A DNA stretch of 31,822 nt from CAYNJF01 sp964351745 (GTDB lineage: Bacteria > Pseudomonadota > Gammaproteobacteria > Berkiellales > Berkiellaceae). Below the pieces are notes generated by a model that saw only the letters and a list, made by a program, of their open reading frames with translations, was not told the origin of the DNA and did no database searches. The position numbers and the translations under genes are program-made. Positions within the stretch are counted from its first letter, which is position 1. The number at the start of each line of letters is the position of its first letter. Shown in pieces: positions 16,091 through 23,303 of the stretch. The stretch spans positions 1 to 31,822 of the forward strand of contig CAYGPI010000020.1 of assembly GCA_964351745.1 (NCBI GenBank). The letters run 5' to 3'.

Positions 16091-18088
16091 ATGGAACTGA
16101 GCAAAAGTACAGTCAAGAGATCGTTAAGTGGAAAATTATTAAAAAGTTTTATGATAACGAATCTCTTCACTTTAATGATAACCATGTCAGCCTTTTTAGC
16201 GTATGACTATTCAGTGACAAAAAAAGAATATTTACAACAATATGATTTAATTAAAAGCTCTGTTTCCGATCAAAGTATTCGTAGTCTTTTAGACAATGAT
16301 ACTTCCTACTTGATTAATAGTTATAAAGAAATTGCAGGTTACGAAGCTATTTCAGAGATTGCACTATTTAAAGAAGATGGCAAACCATTTTTCAGCAGCC
16401 CGCAAACTTTAGATTTGAGCTATCAAGATTATATAAAATCAAATGCTAGTGATTCATTTTATAGTCGATCCCTTTATCAAGATAGTGTCAAAATAGGAAC
16501 TTTTGTCATAAAGCCTAATCAAAATTTCTTTTATAAACATGTCTACGCAGCCTCTATGCTTGGGCTATTTATTGTTCTCTTTTTATTAATGGCTATTTTC
16601 TTTCTAGCCAAACGTCTTTCGCGAAACATCACTTCACCAATCAAGAGTCTTACAGAGGCTGTTTATAAGATTGCGACAGAGAAAAACTTTAAGCTACGAG
16701 TTACTAAAATAGATGATGATGAGTTGGGTGTTTTTACAGATTCGTTTAATGCCATGCTTAATGAAATTCAAAATTTTGAAGACGCTCATGCTTTACAACT
16801 AGAGCTTTCTGAAGACTCATATCGAAAAGTAAAATTTTTGTTAGATGCCACTGAGTCAACAAAAAAACGATTAGAAGAAGAAGCCATTCAAAGACTTATG
16901 GCGACGAACAATCTGAAAAAAATACGGAATCATTTAGACGATATCATCAACTCCATGCCATCAGCTTTAATTTGTGTCGATAAAAATTATTGTGTTAAAG
17001 AATGGAATGTTGCTGCTGTTCGTTTGACAGGCATACCTGTAGACGAGGCTCGTCATCTTGAGCTAAATAAAGTATTACCAATGATCTCAGAGTATGTGGA
17101 TGATCTGAAAGCAAGTGTTGGGTCTCAAGAAGTCAAACAGATAGAAAAAGTTAAGATGTTTATTGATGAAAAGGAGCATTTTTATAATATTCTTATCTAT
17201 CCATTAACACAAAATGAAAATCCTGGTGCTGTGATTAGATTAGACGATGTCACGACCCATGTTCGTATGGAAAATATGATGGTTCAAACAGAAAAGATGA
17301 TGTCTGTGGGTGGTTTGGCCGCGGGTATGGCTCATGAGATTAATAATCCTTTGGGGGGTGTTTTGCAAAGTACCCAAAATTTAATAAGGCGTATTGATCC
17401 TAAATTACCAAAAAATATATCAGAAGCTCACTCTCTTGGGATAGAAGTTCAGTTAGTCTATGACTACTTAGAAAAAAGAGGGATTATCAAGTTTATTGAA
17501 GGCATTCAAGACAGTGGAGAGCGCGCTGCTAAAATTGTTAAAAATATGTTGCAGTTTTCTCGTAAAAATGATGATGTTTTCTTTAATAACGCTGATGTCA
17601 ACCAAATCCTAGATAGAAGTATTAGTCTTGCTGCCAATGATTATGATATGGCAAAAAGTTATGATTTTAGAAAAATTGCGATGCACAAGCACTATGAAGA
17701 AGGCATGCCTTTTGTGCCATGTGTCTCCTCTGAAGTGGAGCAAGTCATTTTAAATCTTTTACGCAATGCAGCTCAAGCTTTGCATGAACAAGTTGAAAAT
17801 ACAGCTCCCTGCATTACAGTGACGACGTCTTGCGATAAAGACTTTGTTCATATCTTTCTAACTGATAATGGTCCAGGGATGGATGCAAAGCACTTGGGGC
17901 GCATTTTTGAACCTTTCTTTACGACGAAAGAAGTTGGAGTTGGCACCGGCTTGGGGTTAAGTGTTTCGTTCTTTATTATTGAATCCAAGCACCAAGGAAA
18001 AATGTTTGTCCAATCTGAGGTTGGCAAAGGGACAACCTTTACCATTTCGCTACCCTTAATTCATGTTGAAAAGAAAAGCCATGGGTAA
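16091..18088 (+). CDS. Membrane sensor histidine kinase (HAMP-PAS-HisKA-HATPase)
   Basis: A 665-residue kinase with a membrane segment near 20-40, a periplasmic sensor region (about 45-150), a second membrane segment (about 152-173) and a HAMP domain (about 174-228). A coiled-coil linker and a PAS domain (about 283-390) follow. The dimerisation H-box is GLAAGMAHEINNPLGG with His415. The catalytic domain has the N-box (LLRNAAQAL, Asn559), G1 (DNGPGM), F-box (FEPFFTTK) and G2 (GTGLGL). About 50 residues separate the H-box helix from ERAAKIVKNML, longer than usual. No response regulator is adjacent, so it is an orphan here. An in-frame ATG at 16076 is possible, but the ATG at 16091 has a better ribosome binding site (GGGG at 16082-16085). 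Confidence 0.9.
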   Translation: MELSKSTVKRSLSGKLLKSFMITNLFTLMITMSAFLAYDYSVTKKEYLQQYDLIKSSVSDQSIRSLLDNDTSYLINSYKEIAGYEAISEIALFKEDGKPFFSSPQTLDLSYQDYIKSNASDSFYSRSLYQDSVKIGTFVIKPNQNFFYKHVYAASMLGLFIVLFLLMAIFFLAKRLSRNITSPIKSLTEAVYKIATEKNFKLRVTKIDDDELGVFTDSFNAMLNEIQNFEDAHALQLELSEDSYRKVKFLLDATESTKKRLEEEAIQRLMATNNLKKIRNHLDDIINSMPSALICVDKNYCVKEWNVAAVRLTGIPVDEARHLELNKVLPMISEYVDDLKASVGSQEVKQIEKVKMFIDEKEHFYNILIYPLTQNENPGAVIRLDDVTTHVRMENMMVQTEKMMSVGGLAAGMAHEINNPLGGVLQSTQNLIRRIDPKLPKNISEAHSLGIEVQLVYDYLEKRGIIKFIEGIQDSGERAAKIVKNMLQFSRKNDDVFFNNADVNQILDRSISLAANDYDMAKSYDFRKIAMHKHYEEGMPFVPCVSSEVEQVILNLLRNAAQALHEQVENTAPCITVTTSCDKDFVHIFLTDNGPGMDAKHLGRIFEPFFTTKEVGVGTGLGLSVSFFIIESKHQGKMFVQSEVGKGTTFTISLPLIHVEKKSHG

Positions 18089-18143
18089 ATATCATCCTAT
18101 CGCACTAGAGATCTAAAGATAGATTATTCAAGTTCTCTTGAGC

Positions 18144-18190
18144 AGCCAATAGGCATGAATCACCTTCATGTTCAGTGATTATGGCTTTTT
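18144..18190 (+). terminator. Possible terminator of the sensor kinase gene
   Basis: AGCC (18144-18147) can pair with GGCT (18183-18186), and AATCAC (18158-18163) with GTGATT (18175-18180), forming an interrupted hairpin that runs into TTTTT (18186-18190). It overlaps the 3' end of slt on the other strand. The stem is imperfect. Confidence 0.3.
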
Positions 18191-20164
18191 GGATCCTTCA
18201 TTCTCTTTCGAAACTGGTTTCATGACAGAGGAAAGTCTAAAAGATTCCCCCATCATTGACTTATAAATACCCATATAGGTTAGGATGTTTTTTATGTAGT
18301 GCCTTGTTTCATGGTAAGGTACATTCTCAATCCAAATATCAGAATCGGTAGGTTCTTGTGGTAACCAACCGATAATGCGATTGATGCCAGCATTGTAAGA
18401 GGCGGTTGCAAGGATCATTTGTCCATTAAAGCTCTCCTGAAGAGAGCCTAAGTATTTTGTGCCTAGTTCAATATTCGTTTCGGGCAAGGTTAAACTATAA
18501 ATGCTCGGATTAGGTAACTGATTTTTTTTAGCAACGTACTGTGCGGTACTTGGCATAAGCTGCATGAGACCTGTGGCGCCTACTGGAGAGCGAACTTTGG
18601 CATTAAAAGCACTTTCTTGCCTGGTTAAGGCGTATACCCATGCTTCGTCAATATTGTTCTTGAGAGCATATTTTTGAATAGTTTCCTTATAACCTTGTGG
18701 GAATCTTATGGATAAGTCATTTTTCTGTGTCGAATTGGATAAGGTCATAATCGCGAGATCATGCCATCCCTTAGAATGAGCTATTTTAGCAGCATACAAT
18801 TTTTCATCGTCATTTAATTGCTTTAGGTAGTGATACCATTCTCGTTTAGCTGATAGGCGGCGATGAAGGATCATAAGCTCTTCTACTTTAGCAAATAGAG
18901 GCTCTTGTACCATCTTATTTAATAGGTTGACATCAAGCATCAGAGGCGCGTGTCCTAGGGTGTGGGGCTTTTTTAAATGCTCGCTTGCTAAAAAGCCATA
19001 ATAGTGACGGTGTGTAGCAAGCTCGTTCAGTATGGCTAGCCCCTTTGGCGCTTCATTTAACGCTAAAAAAGCTCTGGCTTTCCAATATTGCCAAGCACTC
19101 TTTGAGCTAATGATTGGATCTATAGAATCAATGATTTCAATCACCTTGGGCCAATTTTTATCTTTTAAGTTCAAACGAACAAGCCATTCACTCGCGACTG
19201 GATTTAAGTGAGAGGGGGGGATACTCGAGAGCCATATTAAAGCACTTGGATCTTTTAAATGTGAAAGTCTGATGGCGATGTCTTGTGTAATTTCAATTTT
19301 GATTGTCTCTTTGATTGGTAGTGATGGACCAATCTTTGAGAAGAGATCTCTTGAGATCAAAGCATCTTTTCTACTTAGATGGTAAAACAAATTTTGATAA
19401 ATCTTGTTTTTATAGATAGATTTATTGATGCTTTGTTGAAGCTGATTTTTTTTCAATAGATCAGGGTTTTTCGCAATATTCAACCAGGTTTTGAACACAT
19501 TTTTATCAGTGTTAGGCATTAATTTGATCAAATATTGAGCGAGATTAAAATTCTTTTGTTCAGAAGCTAGATAGAATCTTTGCGCAATATGGTGTGGTTT
19601 TATGATTTTGTGCGTTAACATTTGCTCAAAAAGATCATCGCAGCTTGCTGGTTGAGAATAGCCAACAAGCCATAAAGGGAGGGCTTCTTTAAGTGGATTT
19701 AAGTTCCCAGTTGTGTGGTACAAAGCAAATTGGGCATGACAACTGACCTCATTGGTTGGTATGGTTTCTTTCTTTAAAGCATACCCCTTTGTAAAACTAT
19801 CCCAGCGTTGATGCTTGGCTTCAATGGCGAGCCATCGATTAAGTACAAAGAGCCATAATGGGGAATGGGCAAACGTGTGCTGAGCACTTAATAGTTTTGG
19901 ATAGGGCAGTCCTTGAGTTGGATCTTGATACCCAAGTTGGATTTCTTTCTTTATGTTTTGGTATTCTAGATATGAAATCAGGGGATAATCTTTTAATTGG
20001 TTAGAAATAAGGGTATAAGTTTTCAAATCGTCATTTTTGAGCGCTTTTTCTGCTGCTAGAAAGAGTAGACGTGATTGATTCTCAGGTGTTGTATGTATTT
20101 GTGCACCTGCACTGCAAGTGACAAAACTAAGAACAAGTAAGAACTGATATAAAAGGCATCTCAT
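18179..20164 (-). CDS. slt: Soluble lytic murein transglycosylase
   Basis: A 661-residue periplasmic enzyme that cleaves the MurNAc-GlcNAc bond of peptidoglycan to leave 1,6-anhydromuropeptides. Residues 1-21 form a signal peptide (hydrophobic LLYQFLLVLSFVTC, cleavage near AGA/Q). Residues about 30-450 are a helical solenoid rich in hydrophobic repeats, the U/L superhelical ring of Slt70. The catalytic lysozyme-like domain is C-terminal: ALTRQESAFN with Glu517 as general acid, PVGATGLMQLMPSTA (527-541), and ATASYNAG (586-593). Length and architecture agree with Slt70. No obvious Shine-Dalgarno is seen before the ATG. It is divergent from pabA with a 76-base gap. Confidence 0.93.
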   Translation of the reverse strand: MRCLLYQFLLVLSFVTCSAGAQIHTTPENQSRLLFLAAEKALKNDDLKTYTLISNQLKDYPLISYLEYQNIKKEIQLGYQDPTQGLPYPKLLSAQHTFAHSPLWLFVLNRWLAIEAKHQRWDSFTKGYALKKETIPTNEVSCHAQFALYHTTGNLNPLKEALPLWLVGYSQPASCDDLFEQMLTHKIIKPHHIAQRFYLASEQKNFNLAQYLIKLMPNTDKNVFKTWLNIAKNPDLLKKNQLQQSINKSIYKNKIYQNLFYHLSRKDALISRDLFSKIGPSLPIKETIKIEITQDIAIRLSHLKDPSALIWLSSIPPSHLNPVASEWLVRLNLKDKNWPKVIEIIDSIDPIISSKSAWQYWKARAFLALNEAPKGLAILNELATHRHYYGFLASEHLKKPHTLGHAPLMLDVNLLNKMVQEPLFAKVEELMILHRRLSAKREWYHYLKQLNDDEKLYAAKIAHSKGWHDLAIMTLSNSTQKNDLSIRFPQGYKETIQKYALKNNIDEAWVYALTRQESAFNAKVRSPVGATGLMQLMPSTAQYVAKKNQLPNPSIYSLTLPETNIELGTKYLGSLQESFNGQMILATASYNAGINRIIGWLPQEPTDSDIWIENVPYHETRHYIKNILTYMGIYKSMMGESFRLSSVMKPVSKENEGSKKP

Positions 20165-20240
20165 AAATGGGTGCTACATTGCTTTTGGGGTTGTTAACTA
20201 AGCATAGAAGATCTTTAGATGAATGTAGGGTAGTTGTGCG

Positions 20241-20834
20241 ATGCGGCGTTTGATGGTTGTGGTTCTTGATAATAGAGATTCTTTTGTTTTTAATCTAGCT
20301 AGGTATGTTGAAGAGCTCGGAAGTCAGGCAAAAGTTGTTCGTAGCGACAAAATATCTATAGAGGAGCTTAAAAGTCTTAAGCCCACTCATCTTATTATCT
20401 CACCAGGCCCGTGTGGTCCAAACGAAGCAGGCATAAGCATCGAAGCTCTCATAGCGTTTTATCGCTATATACCGGTGCTAGGCGTTTGTCTAGGGCACCA
20501 GGTCATAGGCCATGTCTTTGGGGGGAAAGTACAGCCTACGAGGCATGTTGCTCACGGGAAGCCGGAAAGAATTTTACACAACGAGCAAGGTATTTTTTAC
20601 AACATTCCAAACCCCATGAAGGCTGGTCGTTACCATTCGCTGATTGTTGCCTTAGATGAGTTACCTCATCAATTAGAAGTCATAGCAAAAAACAAAGATG
20701 ATATGATCATGGGTCTTAAAGTAAGAAACTATGATACCTATGGGGTTCAGTTTCATCCAGAGTCTATTCTTACGGTCGATGGGCATTTGTTGATAAAGAA
20801 TTTTCTTAGTCTTGATTCGACAGCTCTAAGTTGA
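20241..20834 (+). CDS. pabA: Glutamine amidotransferase of aminodeoxychorismate/anthranilate synthase
   Basis: A 197-residue class I glutamine amidotransferase that hydrolyses glutamine and channels ammonia to a PabB or TrpE partner for folate or tryptophan synthesis. It opens with LDNRDSFVFNLARY, the PabA/TrpG hallmark (usually DNYDSF; Arg replaces Tyr here). The oxyanion loop is SPGPCGPNEAG (54-64), the nucleophile is Cys83 in GVCLGHQ, and the His/Glu pair is in QFHPES (His172, Glu174). No pabB, trpE or other trp gene is adjacent, so PabA and TrpG cannot be separated; isolated copies are more often PabA. Met5 (ATG at 20253) is an alternative start that fits family N-termini better. The 3' end overlaps the convergent gene by 29 bases. 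Confidence 0.88.
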   Translation: MRRLMVVVLDNRDSFVFNLARYVEELGSQAKVVRSDKISIEELKSLKPTHLIISPGPCGPNEAGISIEALIAFYRYIPVLGVCLGHQVIGHVFGGKVQPTRHVAHGKPERILHNEQGIFYNIPNPMKAGRYHSLIVALDELPHQLEVIAKNKDDMIMGLKVRNYDTYGVQFHPESILTVDGHLLIKNFLSLDSTALS

Positions 20835-21738
20835 GCATTTTAGCAACATCATTAGGTTGGTAAAGATGAAGATGGCTGATAGCCTGTATGCCCAATGGAT
20901 TTGAGGGAGTAATGCTTATCTTGACAGCCTTATGATTGTTTACCAGGTTTTCAATAACCATAGCCTGTGCTGGAGATAAATCTAGCTTATTTGTTTTTAA
21001 TTGGGTTTTAATTGACTCTAGGATGCTTTCTTTATAATCGCTGAGAGAAACGCCTAGGCTAGCTGCTTGGGCTGTAAAAAATTTATTTAAAAAAGAATTG
21101 TCTTTATACAATGCGGAAGCATTAATGAGCTGGAAGTCACGATAGGCTGATCTGGGATTAAGAGTTTCCGTGCTATATTGTGATGCCGCAACAGTGGCCT
21201 CTAGCCCAAATTCAAACATTTTTTCATAGGATTGCTCATATAAAATTTCGATATTCTTGGTCTCAGGGTAAGTTCTAAGAGTCAAAGCGATATCAGTGTT
21301 GATACGATTGTATCCCAATTTTTTTAGAGTGGTGGGATTGAAGCTATCGACTTTATTAGTCTTATATAAATTTTCATAAGGGATAAGCTCATTGATATCA
21401 AAGCTTAAATTTTGAACCATTAATCCTTGGTAGCTTTCCTGACTAAAATCAAGCGTTTTAAACCATGAATCTTTTTGATTGAATAGCTTGGCACCAAAAA
21501 TAGAAATTTTTTCGATATGTATTGGCGACACGGATTGAGCTAAAGAGACTTCGATATGATTGACTGAAAAAGACTGATTTAAAAAAGAGGTGGATATGCC
21601 TTTGTATTCTACTTTCGCGAAAGGATCCATTTGCGCAATAAAACTGTCAACCTCTGAGGAAATTTGGTAATAAAGATAAACTTTCAAACTGAGGTGTGAA
21701 ACGATTAGGGCAATTAATAAAGATACTATGCGTTTCAT
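20806..21738 (-). CDS. Membrane-anchored protein of unknown function
   Basis: A 310-residue protein I do not recognise. Residues about 4-26 (IVSLLIALIVSHLSLKVYLY) form an uncleaved-looking N-terminal anchor or signal sequence, placing the rest in the periplasm. The body looks beta-rich with alternating polar and hydrophobic residues (for example FSVNHIEVSLA, PIHIEKISIFGAKLF), followed by a more helical part after about residue 200. No Cys-type lipobox or catalytic motif is evident. The pattern vaguely recalls periplasmic AsmA/DUF945-type proteins, without a specific match. It lies between pabA (overlapping tail to tail by 29 bases) and lexA, on the lexA strand and about 85 bases downstream of it. 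Confidence 0.7.
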   Translation of the reverse strand: MKRIVSLLIALIVSHLSLKVYLYYQISSEVDSFIAQMDPFAKVEYKGISTSFLNQSFSVNHIEVSLAQSVSPIHIEKISIFGAKLFNQKDSWFKTLDFSQESYQGLMVQNLSFDINELIPYENLYKTNKVDSFNPTTLKKLGYNRINTDIALTLRTYPETKNIEILYEQSYEKMFEFGLEATVAASQYSTETLNPRSAYRDFQLINASALYKDNSFLNKFFTAQAASLGVSLSDYKESILESIKTQLKTNKLDLSPAQAMVIENLVNNHKAVKISITPSNPLGIQAISHLHLYQPNDVAKMLNLELSNQD

Positions 21739-21796
21739 AGTTTTTAACCAAATCTAAATCGAACTATAACTAGTAAGATACGATAAAGAAAATGAT

Positions 21797-21815
21797 GGGC
21801 GCTATAAAAGCGCCC
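21797..21815 (-). terminator. GC-rich hairpin downstream of lexA
   Basis: GGGCGC and GCGCCC form a perfect six-base-pair stem around a seven-base loop, starting seven bases after the lexA stop codon on the minus strand. The sequence after the stem is ATCATTTTCTTT, T-rich but interrupted, so termination is plausible and possibly partial. Confidence 0.55.
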
Positions 21816-21822
21816 AAAAAGG

Positions 21823-22446
21823 TTACAGTTGGGTACGAATGACGCCAACAGCAATTCCTTCAATCACTAACTCATGAGGTGAATGTATAATAACATCTTC
21901 AAAATCAGGGTGGTCAGCTTTTAAGATGATCTGCCCATTCGTGAAGAAATACCTTCTAATTTCTACTTTACCGCGAACTTTTGCAATCACAATACGCCCT
22001 TGTGCAGGCTCATTGGTTGCATGAACAGCAAGTAAGTCTCCGTCGTTAATGCCAGAGTCTCGTAGAGATAGCCCTTTCATTTCTAAAAGGAAGTTAGGTT
22101 TTAAGTCAAAACACTCATTTTGAATGCGTAGTCGACCTTCAAAGTTTTTTTCAGAGAATACTGGTCTTTCAGCAGAGTAATGGCGAACCATAGGTAAGCC
22201 CAAACCATGCTTTTCTGAAAGTTGTATCCCCCTTGAAGTGCCAGGAGAAAGGACAATCGCTCCTTTACGAGCTAAAGCCTTTAAATGGTCCTCCGCAGCA
22301 TTAACTGAGCGAAATCCTAATTGCTTAGCAATTTCCGCTCTCGTTGGCGGTGCACCGGTTGATTCTATGTGATTGCGAATAACTTGCAATACTTCCGTTT
22401 GGCGCTGGGTTAACTCCCCAGAAGTTGATGGCGTGCTGGTAGTCAT
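21823..22446 (-). CDS. lexA: LexA repressor with altered cleavage site and catalytic lysine
   Basis: A 207-residue SOS repressor. The winged-helix domain (about 11-75) is typical: PPTRAEIAKQLGFRS, then the recognition helix NAAEDHLKALARKG. The C-terminal domain aligns without gaps to E. coli LexA from GLPMV to the catalytic region. Ser127 in GLSLRD corresponds to the nucleophile Ser119. The Ala84-Gly85 scissile bond is replaced by Ala92-Glu93 (YSAERP), and the position of catalytic Lys156 is Arg164 (VEIRRY). Self-cleavage is therefore doubtful. An upstream in-frame ATG at 22464 lies inside the LexA box; the ATG at 22446, eight bases after an AGGA and giving an E. coli-like N-terminus, is preferred. 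Autoregulated by the box. Confidence 0.93.
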   Translation of the reverse strand: MTTSTPSTSGELTQRQTEVLQVIRNHIESTGAPPTRAEIAKQLGFRSVNAAEDHLKALARKGAIVLSPGTSRGIQLSEKHGLGLPMVRHYSAERPVFSEKNFEGRLRIQNECFDLKPNFLLEMKGLSLRDSGINDGDLLAVHATNEPAQGRIVIAKVRGKVEIRRYFFTNGQIILKADHPDFEDVIIHSPHELVIEGIAVGVIRTQL

Positions 22447-22456
22447 CTTTGAAATC

Positions 22457-22472
22457 CTGTTCATAGTTACAG
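22457..22472. promoter_or_regulatory. LexA (SOS) box upstream of lexA
   Basis: CTGT (22457-22460), eight bases, then ACAG (22469-22472) is an exact match to the CTGT-N8-ACAG core bound by gammaproteobacterial LexA. It lies 10 bases before the preferred lexA ATG, and the AGGA ribosome binding site overlaps its start-proximal half-site. This is the usual autoregulatory arrangement; the position also argues against the upstream ATG at 22464 as the true start. Confidence 0.8.
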
Positions 22473-22802
22473 AAACACCAGTTAAGCTTTAATCCTTCAA
22501 AGCCTACTTGCCCAAGTAACACTATAACTTAACTTAGTTTATTTAGTCACACGAAATACAATATTATTATCAGCCCTAAAAAAAACAGGTCTGAGTTATT
22601 AAGAAATAGAGCATTTTTCTTATTTTCGCAACAGCCATCATGAAAATTTGAGAGGAATTTTTTTGTTTTTTGGCAATAAAACGTGTCTTTAGTACGTTGT
22701 GAGCTGCGCAACTTTGAAAGCTTAGCTGTTGAATATTAGGAAATAAAATACAAAATGAATTGAAAAAAACTGTACATTTTTACTTTAATATATTTTTTTT
22801 TA
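22473..22802. other. AT-rich intergenic region upstream of lexA
   Basis: About 330 bases without a supportable gene, containing the lexA promoter region and the 3' flank of the small acidic-protein gene. On the lexA strand TATAGT with an upstream GTGACT at 18 bases is a weak promoter candidate. The right end is A/T homopolymer-rich (runs at about 22764-22769 and 22792-22801). No RNA gene, second LexA box or clear terminator is visible. Confidence 0.45.
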
Positions 22803-23114
22803 TTAATACCAATCTTCTTGCTCTGGTTCAATGCCAGCTAATGGCCCAGACCAATTTTCTGGATGCAGAGGATTATCTGAGTAGTAGACATCTTCTTTGC
22901 TAAGCTCATAGGGTCCAGACCAGTCCTCTGGCTCAGGAATTTCATCAAGATCAGATTCTCGCCATTCATCTACATCGATCTCTTCTATTTCACCTGCAAA
23001 ATATTGAATTTCTATGAGGCCCTCGTCTTCGTCATAAGCCACAATCTCGAAGATACTGTCAGCCAGATAATGTTTATACCACTGACCTATTTTGGGGATG
23101 AGATTAAAAGCCAT
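22803..23114 (-). CDS. Small acidic protein, DUF6763-like
   Basis: A 103-residue cytoplasmic protein rich in Asp and Glu. PKIGQWYKHY near the N-terminus, EIVAYDEDEGLIEIQYFAGE and EEIDVDEW resemble a family of short gammaproteobacterial proteins that I recall as DUF6763, with no known function. The C-terminal half repeats a Trp motif: EDWSGPYEL, ENWSGPLAG and a terminal EDWY. An in-frame ATG at 23156 would add 14 residues, but the ATG at 23114 has an AGGA ribosome binding site five bases upstream and matches the family N-terminus. It is divergent from the RND transporter operon. Confidence 0.7.
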   Translation of the reverse strand: MAFNLIPKIGQWYKHYLADSIFEIVAYDEDEGLIEIQYFAGEIEEIDVDEWRESDLDEIPEPEDWSGPYELSKEDVYYSDNPLHPENWSGPLAGIEPEQEDWY

Positions 23115-23303
23115 AACTTTCCTACACCTAGCCTCGAAGGGCATGTTTATTGCCATTCAATTCATTACTCTATGTCTATATGCTTACAGCGTATCATTAC
23201 ACAGCAGGCATGTCATCAATCAAACTAAAAAAAATAATAGGAATCGTGTATTATCTCGAGTTAAGCTACATAGAGCTAGTCTTATTAAACCCTAAGGGCC
23301 ACT

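Noticed and set aside
20411..20659. An 82-codon open frame inside pabA on the same strand
   Set aside because: It lies wholly within a conserved gene in another frame, is Arg/His/Ser-rich and has no homology features.
22447..22464. lexA start at the ATG at 22464
   Set aside because: This ATG lies inside the LexA box; the ATG at 22446 has an AGGA at good spacing and gives an N-terminus closer to known LexA.
22745..22790. ACTGTACAT near 22770 as a second LexA box
   Set aside because: It contains CTGT, but no ACAG follows after eight bases; it is only a short TGTACA palindrome in an AT-rich stretch.
23115..23156. Start of the small acidic protein at 23156
   Set aside because: The ATG at 23114 has an AGGA ribosome binding site and matches the family-like N-terminus; the extra 14 residues look unrelated.
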